Positions 17,801-24,633 of a stretch of DNA of 64,000 nt are shown piece by piece (the stretch's first letter is position 1; each line of letters begins with the position of its first letter). The notes below the pieces were generated by a model. The model made no database searches. It had not been told where the DNA came from and worked only from the letters and a program-made list of their open reading frames with translations. The DNA is from Candidatus Saccharimonadota bacterium (GTDB lineage Bacteria > Patescibacteriota > Saccharimonadia > Saccharimonadales > Saccharimonadaceae). The stretch spans positions 1 to 64,000 of the forward strand of contig JAFWLT010000006.1 in assembly GCA_017510925.1 (NCBI GenBank). The letters are read 5' to 3'. The position numbers and the translations under genes were made by a program.

Positions 17801-18514
17801 GCCATCTTCACCAAGTTTGTCAGTATCATCCCAATAGGTGATTTTGTAAGTAATAGGATTACCAACAGCAGTAAGTACAAAGGTATTAGTATAAGTACCA
17901 GTTTGTTTCTCGTAGTCTACTCTAGCACCAAGGGCAAGGGTAAAGTTGTCTGATGTGCCAGTGGTATTTGGTGCGTTGGTAGAATAGATGGTTTTAGCAG
18001 TATTGGTTGTAGGAGCTGCCATAAAGTCTGTGGTAGTAGTATTATTGATGTTTAGTCTATAGCCCCATTTGTTAGCATAGGTAGAAGCAGAGCCTGTTCT
18101 AAAGTCAGATTCTGTAGTGTTGGATGTAATAGTATCTAGAGTATCTCCTGTGATATTGTTTACTAGTTGGCCTGATGTGTCTGATCCTAGGAGTGTTACA
18201 CTATAGCCTGTGAGGTTGTCTGTGGTAACTGAGAATTCTGCTTGGTCTGCTGCAGCTGAGATAGCAAAGGTACCATCCTTTGAGGTTGGTGTGATATCTA
18301 CTGAAGCTGTGTCTTTTGATGAGGTGATGGAGAGTGAGGTAGTGGCAGGAACGGTTGTAGCTTCTGCATCTTCTTTATGTTTAGCAATAGGAAATACAGC
18401 AAGGAGAGTGAGGATAGCAAGGAGTGAAAAAGCTCCCGTACTCACAATACGAAATCTCCTAGAGCGAGATATTATACGCTCTGTGCTACTGTTTGTTTTC
18501 CCGTTAAAAAACAT
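14828..18514 (-). CDS. Giant surface protein with InlB-like repeat and four FISUMP units
   Basis: A 1228-residue protein. A basic N-terminus and one hydrophobic segment (about 22-44) act as signal or anchor. Residues 55-218 are Thr/Ser/Asn-rich with no named family. Residues 221-311 (YKITYWDDT ... FKGWCYG ... LYAMWQ) resemble a Listeria-Bacteroides/InlB B-repeat. Four FISUMP units begin near 318, 550, 756 and 1023. Each starts with MQ(N/D/Q), then DSRDGKRYKV-like and GNVWMTQNL-like motifs, a YNYAA motif and CPKGWRLP, with paired cysteines near each unit end. No sortase motif is seen at the C-terminus. FISUMP proteins are surface proteins of unknown function; adhesion is an inference. The promoter has a consensus -35/-10 and an inverted repeat. 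Confidence 0.9.
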   Translation of the reverse strand: MFFNGKTNSSTERIISRSRRFRIVSTGAFSLLAILTLLAVFPIAKHKEDAEATTVPATTSLSITSSKDTASVDITPTSKDGTFAISAAADQAEFSVTTDNLTGYSVTLLGSDTSGQLVNNITGDTLDTITSNTTESDFRTGSASTYANKWGYRLNINNTTTTDFMAAPTTNTAKTIYSTNAPNTTGTSDNFTLALGARVDYEKQTGTYTNTFVLTAVGNPITYKITYWDDTDKLGEDGQANITASKFTISQADPTKAGAVFKGWCYGTADYSANPTACSGTPAEVYNNGDDFTFTSIPSTGTAEANLYAMWQSSPNIMQNLDPTTCTAIARTVTDIRDGQQYTIQRLKDGNCWLLDNLNLGSVPLVETLSASNTNMDPSTPFTLPTTSTTTGFNSTTTAMINTDYENTTTTYWGVGGGKTGVYYNYCAVTAGTYCTSSGSGNASYDICPAGWRIPTGGSDGEYQALYVAYSSSHTDFKTALSLPTSGNYLGNGPGSRNAYGNFWSSTIRDSNSMYYMFASESGAWPLGNEYGTRNYGYSVRCVLDDVPAMQNVSSTQLEKMIPNTGDTTYLKDSRDGKRYKVTRLTDGNVWMTQNLGFTGTTLTPSDSNVSSSVSITYGDLTSGDSTTEARIHDSGNTTNGVWYNYAAASAMQITTDSTDEAINSVCPKGWRLPSHSEFDGIVSSTSDFNPVAGGNYYDKNLIDTTSGYWWESDAFSASQRYNFYYNGSTLNNTYYYYRYIGNYVRCIKDDGDLPAMQDVTDEDLETLIPNVHDTITLKDSRDGKKYKVGRLKDGNVWMVSDLNLAGGTTLNASDSNVPTDNYYTLPASSATGFDDDTKAFVYNTGNETTDQANCNTSPGCNSYYSWLATVAGNQTNVTGYGNDAPYSICPKGWRLPKSGDSRDNSATSTTGYKKGDFYELATAYGVDLKSISTDASSVFYDNAGPGTTPNFLLAGYYRSSSSYNGGKNGHYWSSSSYLSTTEALSLYLLSSTVSTSSREYRQRGLSVRCIKDDDRTVNDITYMQQINSQIVAKMSDGDTKTLIDARDGQEYTTAKLNGRLWMTRNLAIGCDGSGSTYGSGYAAKTLTPADTNIITYYNTPIADVSTTSYDEGKLTCNSTYGAYYNYAATTAGTITGSSNKNSPVYDICPKGWRMPSYSEVAGIVSYTSQFNPVTGNLYSTGYGYWWTTTYYTTTARYLLRYNGSSISTDSNSTTERNKGLYTRCIAI

Positions 18515-18518
18515 TTTT

Positions 18519-18568
18519 GTATGACCTGTATGCTATATATTATAATACGGTCATACTGGTTATGTCAA
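18519..18568 (-). promoter_or_regulatory. Promoter and putative operator of the FISUMP gene
   Basis: TTGACA (18563-18568) and TATAAT (18539-18544) on the minus strand lie 18 bases apart, and the ATG follows about 24 bases later. A perfect 8-base inverted repeat, GTATGACC at 18519-18526 and GGTCATAC at 18549-18556, brackets the -10 box. Its position suggests a repressor site. The leader is only about 20 bases with a weak ribosome site. Confidence 0.6.
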
Positions 18569-18572
18569 GAAA

Positions 18573-19484
18573 TTATCTACCAAAAATCCCTTTTTTCTTG
18601 GATTTTTTGAATTCTTCTAATAATTCTTTTTGTTTCTTAGAAAGATTCTTTGGCGTTTCTACCAAAATTGTTACGATATGTGGGCCTCTATCGCCATCAG
18701 CTCTAAACGGTACTCCATGGCCAGAAAGTTTAAATGGCGTGCCACTTTGAGTTCCAGCTGGCACTTTCATTGTTACTACACCGTCCACAGTAAGCACATC
18801 AATTTCGCAACCAAGCGCAGCATCCACCATATCGATAGTCTGTTCAGACAGAATAATGATTCCTTCCCTAGTTAGTGACTTATGTGGCTTTACCCTTACG
18901 CGCACATAAAGATCCCCTGGTTCCGTGCCACCTTCTGGTGCTGGCCCACCTTTACCTTTGAGTCTTACACTCATACCATCATCAATCCCAGCTGGAATTT
19001 TAACTTTTATGGAAGTACCATTATTATCTACTGTTTTAGTAGTTCCAAAAATCGCCTCCTCAAATGTAAGGATTACCGATACCTGATAATCTGCTCCCTT
19101 GCGAGGCCTTCTAGCTCCAGCTCCAAACCCAAACAAGTTGCCAAGAATATCATCAAATACTCCCCCGTTACCAAATTCAAAGTTAAAGGTTTGACCATTA
19201 TAGTTAAACCCACCGGCATTACCAAATGGATTACCAGCGCCACCAAAGCCAGCACCACCAACTCCAGCGTGACCAAACTGATCATACCGGGCCCTCTTTT
19301 GTTTATCAGACAAAACGTCGTGTGCTTCGTTAATTTCTTTAAACTTAGCTTCAGCTGTTTTGTCGCCCGGATTTTTATCTGGATGGTATTTAATTGCCAG
19401 CTTTCTATAAGCCTTCTTTATTTCATCATCAGACGCATTTTTGGATACGCCCAAAACTTCATAATAATCACGCTTCTCAGCCAT
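18573..19484 (-). CDS. DnaJ-family co-chaperone without zinc finger (CbpA type)
   Basis: A 303-residue type II J-protein. The J domain (residues 5-70) carries HPD at 34-36. A Gly/Phe-rich linker (about 73-120) follows, and then the substrate-binding C-terminal domains directly ([35 protein letters not shown]), with no CXXCXGXG zinc repeats. It stimulates DnaK ATPase and delivers unfolded clients. TATAAT copies lie 3 and 8 bases before the ATG, pointing to a leaderless transcript. The next gene downstream on this strand is the FISUMP surface protein, which has its own promoter. Confidence 0.92.
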   Translation of the reverse strand: MAEKRDYYEVLGVSKNASDDEIKKAYRKLAIKYHPDKNPGDKTAEAKFKEINEAHDVLSDKQKRARYDQFGHAGVGGAGFGGAGNPFGNAGGFNYNGQTFNFEFGNGGVFDDILGNLFGFGAGARRPRKGADYQVSVILTFEEAIFGTTKTVDNNGTSIKVKIPAGIDDGMSVRLKGKGGPAPEGGTEPGDLYVRVRVKPHKSLTREGIIILSEQTIDMVDAALGCEIDVLTVDGVVTMKVPAGTQSGTPFKLSGHGVPFRADGDRGPHIVTILVETPKNLSKKQKELLEEFKKSKKKGIFGR

Positions 19485-19505
19485 AATATTATATTATACT
19501 CCTCA

Positions 19506-20786
19506 TTATTGAATTCTCCTATACACATTGTAGTGTCTAGTGCCACCCGAATCAGCTAGATATACTCCCGAAAAATTCTCACCAGTTCTGTCATTATATG
19601 AAGCCGATGCCTGCTTACCACCACCAAGGTTGATATAAATATGCCGGCCATTGTCAGTAGCCACCAAAATATCACCAGGAAGTAGCTGGCTAGTGTCAGT
19701 AACAGCTACGTGGCTATACATTTCTGGGTGCGATCTCATATAATTTTCCTGGACAATTGGCCCCGTTGCTGGGAAAGATGGATCGGAACCAGAATATCTC
19801 ATCACCGTAGAAACAAAGACATCACAAGAAGCTCCAACTGGAGCGCAATCGCCATTCCCTCTACACGGCGTGAAGTAAGTCCCCACTGCTTTCATTGCTT
19901 CCACGTATTCTGGCTTAGGGCTATTTTTACCATAGCCGTGGCCGTCCCAAGAAAGCGCGAGTGCCGTATTTACGATATTGCCATCGCCACCCCACATTGT
20001 AGTTTCTCTACAATACACGCTACCATAAAGTGACGCATATTTTACAAATGCTCCAAATCTAGTAGAAGTAGAACTGGCATCGTACACCCCATCTTTTACA
20101 AATCTACCTGCCCAAGCTGGGTCCATTTCAGAAGAAGAAGGATCACGCTTAGCATCATAACCATTCATTACGTATGGCGAGCCTTCGCCATTCTCTGCCT
20201 CTTCACGAGAAAATCCAAGCGCCAACGCCTTTTCTATATATTGAGAAGCTACCCCATTATATTTAAAGAATAGCTTTTTTACGTTATCTGGATTATTAAG
20301 ATCACCTGCCGAAGAACTAATGTATTCTGCTGCCGTCATTGTTTGTTGTCTAAACTCTGCCTCAGAAATATTGCTAGATGGCGCAAAGCTATTCTCGTTG
20401 GAGCCACCATTAGTGTAACTATACAATTGGTATACGCCTTGGCCATTACCAGGGTTATAGCGCCTAAGCCCAGTCTCCATATAATGTAGTACTGCCATCA
20501 CTTGCCACGGGAATCCATACTGAAGCGCAGCCTCTTCATAGATAGCTTGGTTTTCGGAAATTGCAGCAAGTTCTGCCTCGCTCCATACTGGCACACCAGC
20601 ATAGTTTTGGTTACCACCATTTGTTACTACACATTCATCTTTTTTGTGGCCGCGATAAAAATAAATCCCGTTCATGCCATTAAAATACAGCAACGCTTCG
20701 TCAATTAAGCTCATCGCAAAAGTAGGCGAAGGTAGAAGTGCCAAAAATACAGCCAAAACACCTACAATAAAACTCTTCAGTTTCAT
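19506..20786 (-). CDS. Secreted lysozyme-like / NlpC-P60-like cell-wall hydrolase of the secretion cluster
   Basis: A 426-residue exported protein with signal peptide 1-24 (..LLPSPTFA). The N-terminal half is lysozyme-like: VMAVLHYMETGLRRY puts the probable catalytic Glu at 104, and NGQGVYQLYS resembles the second lytic-transglycosylase motif. The C-terminal half looks like NlpC/P60 or CHAP: CDVFVSTVMRYSG has the candidate nucleophile Cys321, and GRHIYINLG the partner His382. In type IV secretion loci such two-headed enzymes (VirB1- or Tn916 Orf14-like) open peptidoglycan for the channel. It follows the VirB4 gene, and its ATG lies 7 bases after TGTTATAAT, so it also has its own leaderless promoter. 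Confidence 0.82.
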   Translation of the reverse strand: MKLKSFIVGVLAVFLALLPSPTFAMSLIDEALLYFNGMNGIYFYRGHKKDECVVTNGGNQNYAGVPVWSEAELAAISENQAIYEEAALQYGFPWQVMAVLHYMETGLRRYNPGNGQGVYQLYSYTNGGSNENSFAPSSNISEAEFRQQTMTAAEYISSSAGDLNNPDNVKKLFFKYNGVASQYIEKALALGFSREEAENGEGSPYVMNGYDAKRDPSSSEMDPAWAGRFVKDGVYDASSTSTRFGAFVKYASLYGSVYCRETTMWGGDGNIVNTALALSWDGHGYGKNSPKPEYVEAMKAVGTYFTPCRGNGDCAPVGASCDVFVSTVMRYSGSDPSFPATGPIVQENYMRSHPEMYSHVAVTDTSQLLPGDILVATDNGRHIYINLGGGKQASASYNDRTGENFSGVYLADSGGTRHYNVYRRIQ

Positions 20787-20807
20787 ACTATATATTATAA
20801 CATATTT

Positions 20808-22640
20808 TTACTGTTGTTGCTGAGCTTGCACCGGGTTGGTGGTGATTAACTTCTCTTCTGTTGGAGAAGCAATAATCTGAATATGCACGTGGTTTTGTCC
20901 AGCAAAGAATAGCCCTTGCCCCACCGGGAAGTTGGCTAACCTTCTCTTCTCTTCCTCAGTCAACTTAAATACATCAGCCAAAACGTCTACTGCCGAGGCT
21001 GATTGTTTCAAAAGTAATTGCATTGATGAGTTTGCCACAATAGCACGACCCATTTTCATACCCATAAAGTCTTCTACGTCCTGCGTAATCGTGGTAAGAC
21101 CAAGATAATATTTACGTGCACGCTTAGCTAGTGAGAACATAAAGTTTGCCGAATCTTCATATTGCATCAATTGCCAGGCCTCATCTACGATGAGCAAACG
21201 TTTCTTTTGCTCGGCTCTTACAATGTTCCAAATGTGTGAAAGCACAATATACATAGCCACTGGGCGAAGTTCGTCTTCTAGATCGCGAATATTAAATACT
21301 ACCATTTGGTTATTAATATCCACGTTGCTTTGCTGTGAGAAAATACCTGCAAAAGTACCAGTAGTATATTTCCTAAGTCTCTGTGCTAAAGTAGGGCCAC
21401 TACCACCCATATGTTGTAAAGTATCATAAAGATTCATAATGGTTGGTGGTGTAGATTGGTGAGTGAGAGGATCTGATGTGATACCAGCTCTTGCATAAGT
21501 ATCAATCAATGCTTGGTCTAGATCAGCTTCTTCGTTTGGTGTAAGGCCTGGTGCTGCTTGGCCATTTTGGACAGTAGTTGCACCACCTAGCATCAATCTA
21601 AATAGACCGTGTAGCGTTACCAAATTTGCACGTAATGCATCGTTAGCATCTTCTGCATCTACTACCTTAGGTAGATCAAATGGGTTAATTCTTACGTCTG
21701 AGTTTAGCGACAATCTAATATACGAACCACCTACGGCATCACAAAGTTTTTGATACTCATTTTCTGGGTCGATAATAATAATCTCGGCTCCCGTCATCAT
21801 CGACCGAAGTGCTTCCAGTTTCACTGTGAACGATTTACCTGCACCAGACTTTGCAAATACCACCATATTGGCATTTTCAAGTGAGAATCTATCAAATATC
21901 ACCAAACCGTTGTTGTGGCAGTTGATACCATATAATATACCTTTGTCCTGAGTAAGGTCTGCCGAGGTGAATGGGAACGAAGTAGAAATTGCACCCGTGT
22001 TCATATTACGACGAATCTGCAATTGGTCTGTACATTGTGGCGTAATAGAATTAAAGCCTTGCTCTTGCTGCGAATTTGCTACTTTAGAGAAAATCATTTG
22101 CTGACCAAAAATCGTTTCAATCTTTTGTTGTACGAATTTCAGCTCATCCAAAGAATCTGCCCAGATCGTCACATAAAGGCCAAAACGGAAAAATCTTTCC
22201 ATCCCTACCTGAAGTTTGTCACGAAGTTCCTCAGCATCAGAAATCGCTGCTTCAAGCTCTGGATCACGTACTTTGCCTTTTTCTACGTTGAGGTTCATAG
22301 AAGCCTCAAGTTGCGTTACCTTAGTACGCAAGTTTTTCATCACTACGGCTGATTCTACCGGATAAATATACATTGAAACATCGATCACCTCATCAATATT
22401 GATGATTGGTGAAATCCAACCAGTGAATAGCGTACGTGGATAACCATACACATAAATCGTGCGCCCATATTTTGTACCAAGTCTAAAATAATCCGAATGA
22501 ATTTCAATTGCCGAAGGCGAGATCAAATCACGTAAAGTATTAGTACCTTGTTCAAACGCCTTTTGGATTTCGGCCATTTCCATAGCTTCAGCTTGCGCTG
22601 CGATCTCTACTGCTGTCAGCTTTTTCTTCTTTTTGCCCAT
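20808..22640 (-). CDS. VirB4-like secretion ATPase
   Basis: A 610-residue cytoplasmic ATPase of the VirB4/TraC family that energises type IV secretion. Residues 40-235 are the N-terminal platform. Walker A FAKSGAGKS is at 262-270, Walker B RLLIVDEAWQLM at 481-492, and a later TTITQDVEDFM region corresponds to the sensor. The usual chain is near 800 residues; here some of the N-terminal part may be supplied by the separate 285-residue protein upstream. The two genes touch (22640) and the whole block is on one strand. Confidence 0.93.
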   Translation of the reverse strand: MGKKKKKLTAVEIAAQAEAMEMAEIQKAFEQGTNTLRDLISPSAIEIHSDYFRLGTKYGRTIYVYGYPRTLFTGWISPIINIDEVIDVSMYIYPVESAVVMKNLRTKVTQLEASMNLNVEKGKVRDPELEAAISDAEELRDKLQVGMERFFRFGLYVTIWADSLDELKFVQQKIETIFGQQMIFSKVANSQQEQGFNSITPQCTDQLQIRRNMNTGAISTSFPFTSADLTQDKGILYGINCHNNGLVIFDRFSLENANMVVFAKSGAGKSFTVKLEALRSMMTGAEIIIIDPENEYQKLCDAVGGSYIRLSLNSDVRINPFDLPKVVDAEDANDALRANLVTLHGLFRLMLGGATTVQNGQAAPGLTPNEEADLDQALIDTYARAGITSDPLTHQSTPPTIMNLYDTLQHMGGSGPTLAQRLRKYTTGTFAGIFSQQSNVDINNQMVVFNIRDLEDELRPVAMYIVLSHIWNIVRAEQKKRLLIVDEAWQLMQYEDSANFMFSLAKRARKYYLGLTTITQDVEDFMGMKMGRAIVANSSMQLLLKQSASAVDVLADVFKLTEEEKRRLANFPVGQGLFFAGQNHVHIQIIASPTEEKLITTNPVQAQQQQ

Positions 22641-23497
22641 TATTCCTTCTCCCCTTTCTTTACATACATAGTCGCAAGCTTAGAAAAATCTACCAAAGGT
22701 TCTCTCACTGCTGTGTCTGGGTTGTTGAAGTTATAATAAAGCTCTGCGAGTTCTTTAGTATTTAGGCGTACAGAATGTATACCTACTGCATATAACCCAG
22801 AAATTACTACCTCAATTCGGTTGTTGAGTTCTTTCATAGCTTTGTCGTAAGTTGTCCTATCAATCTTTGTCACTACTGGACCTTTAGACTTAGAAAATGT
22901 CTTAAAGAAATTTTTAGTCTCTTGTAAAGATTTCTCGGTTTCAGGAGATGTGTAATACGGAACTATTACAAAGAAAGATTTGTCCATAATATTTGCTTCT
23001 TGTGAGAGCATTTCAATAAAGTTGATGTAATCATCCATCAAAACACCAAGAAGCATATTATCGTTGTTACGACGAATTTCTGTAAGACGTGAAAGATAAG
23101 GGCCGATATCAACTCTTTGGCTTCTTACCAAAATCTGCGTAGTAAAATCAAGCGAGTTCAAGAAGCTTTGATAAGAATATTCTACACCTTCCTGCTCCAT
23201 CTCGCTCATAAGATCGAAGTTGATGGATTTACAAGCTACCACGGCTCTAAACGAACCATCTTTCATAATTACCACGTTATCACGAAGCTCAGAAATAAGT
23301 AGTGTTGCTTGCGTAGATAGAGGGTTATCTTTGTTTGGCGAAGCTGGCATTGCTTGGTTTGCTGCCATCGCTGCCGAACCGATCGGCGCAGCATTAGCAG
23401 CAGGAGCCTGCCCAGGCATCATTCCTCCAGCAGCCATCATATTCTGCTGTGGTGGTACCATTCCTCCTTGTGCCATCATATTATCTTGTGGTGCCAT
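22640..23497 (-). CDS. TraC/VirB4 N-terminal-like protein of the secretion cluster
   Basis: A 285-residue protein between PrgI and VirB4. Residues 1-55 are Met/Pro/Ala/Gln-rich repeats (MMAQGGMVPPQQNMMAAGG..). From about 60 on, IMKDGSFRAVVACKSINFDLM, SFLNSLDFTTQILVRSQ and a long helical region resemble the first subdomain of TraC/VirB4 proteins, without any Walker motif. I infer that it forms the N-terminal platform of the ATPase in trans. It starts 6 bases after the PrgI stop and shares a base with the VirB4 start, so the stoichiometry is probably coupled. Confidence 0.75.
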   Translation of the reverse strand: MAPQDNMMAQGGMVPPQQNMMAAGGMMPGQAPAANAAPIGSAAMAANQAMPASPNKDNPLSTQATLLISELRDNVVIMKDGSFRAVVACKSINFDLMSEMEQEGVEYSYQSFLNSLDFTTQILVRSQRVDIGPYLSRLTEIRRNNDNMLLGVLMDDYINFIEMLSQEANIMDKSFFVIVPYYTSPETEKSLQETKNFFKTFSKSKGPVVTKIDRTTYDKAMKELNNRIEVVISGLYAVGIHSVRLNTKELAELYYNFNNPDTAVREPLVDFSKLATMYVKKGEKE

Positions 23498-23503
23498 AAT
23501 CTT

Positions 23504-24610
23504 TTAGTGTAGCGATATAAAAACTTCGCCCTTATCCTTTCCCTTATCTTTTTTGTTGATCCTGTTAGCTTCTTTTGCGATAGTCGCAACCGAAAAATCT
23601 TTGTTGTTCGCTAATTCCATTATACTACTGTTTACTGGTTTTGTGGCCTTTTTTGCTTTTGGTTTTTCTGATTCTTCTGGTTCTTCTTCAAGATCTGGAT
23701 CTACGCCTGGTTTTTCGCCACCCGGCACTCTCACCTTTTCAAATGTAGTGTCACGTTTAATTTCTGGGCGTACTACCACATCACTATTTTCTATATCTAC
23801 ATCTGGCTTCAAAATTGTATCACCAATGATATCACCACTTACCTTTGGAATTTGCATCTCTTCTTCAGTAATTTTTGGTTCCTTTTCTGGCATAATAACC
23901 ACTGGCTCTAGCTCCGGCTCCGGCTCTGGCTCTGGTTCCGGCATTGTTATTTCTGGACGACTTAATACCTTTTCCCCACCTACCGTCGGGCCTTCATCCA
24001 AATTATCCGAGAAAGAATCTTTATTTCTTTGAATTGCTTCACGCATCTCTTTCACTGCGTCATTATGACGACTCATTTTATCTTGGTCAATTACCCGGTT
24101 CAGAACCTGAGATTGATAAGCTTCAAACATATCCGGTGTAGCATTAGCTTCTGCTACCAAATCTTCTCGCATTGGGCTAGCACCGGCACCTTTAATTGCA
24201 AGGCCTCCAGTATCCACAATGTCAGCCAAGAACGAAAGTCTGTGTGTGGCTTCTTCCGAAGAAATATCTCTCGTTCTTTTAGCTTCTACAATTTTTGGTG
24301 CTGTAATCAAAATCGTGGATTCTTTTTGCCCAGGCATCCATACTCTAGAATGTGGTTTTAAATAATAAGACACAATCGCTGCAAGATAAGTTTCCATTGG
24401 CTGATCTTTTTTGAGTGGCAATGCCAAAGCCAAAAAGAAAAACACAAATGGCGCCGGAATAATTGCAAGTAGCGGGAATATCTGGAAAAGCCCCACTGCA
24501 AGCGCAATCAAACCTGCTGCAATCAAAAGATAAACGAACTGCCGAAAACTAAACGGTCCAATTAATTTATCGTCCGCCTCAACATCCTGAGGCACTTTAT
24601 ACTGCGCCAT
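23504..24610 (-). CDS. PrgI-family membrane protein (VirB3-like) with long acidic tail
   Basis: A 368-residue protein. Residues 1-100 are the PrgI family domain: YKVPQDVEADDKLIGPFSFRQFVYLL, then two membrane segments (about 28-45 and 50-67). This is the Gram-positive counterpart of VirB3, sitting beside VirB4. The remaining 260 residues are hydrophilic, with a Glu-Pro run (EPEPEPEPELEP) and a Lys-rich end, and match no family I know. Such tails may dock cytosolic partners. The ATG follows TGCTATAAT by 6 bases, so this gene can be transcribed without a leader even though it is in line with the VirB6-like gene. Confidence 0.88.
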   Translation of the reverse strand: MAQYKVPQDVEADDKLIGPFSFRQFVYLLIAAGLIALAVGLFQIFPLLAIIPAPFVFFFLALALPLKKDQPMETYLAAIVSYYLKPHSRVWMPGQKESTILITAPKIVEAKRTRDISSEEATHRLSFLADIVDTGGLAIKGAGASPMREDLVAEANATPDMFEAYQSQVLNRVIDQDKMSRHNDAVKEMREAIQRNKDSFSDNLDEGPTVGGEKVLSRPEITMPEPEPEPEPELEPVVIMPEKEPKITEEEMQIPKVSGDIIGDTILKPDVDIENSDVVVRPEIKRDTTFEKVRVPGGEKPGVDPDLEEEPEESEKPKAKKATKPVNSSIMELANNKDFSVATIAKEANRINKKDKGKDKGEVFISLH

Positions 24611-24633
24611 ACATATATTATAGCATAAGTTTT

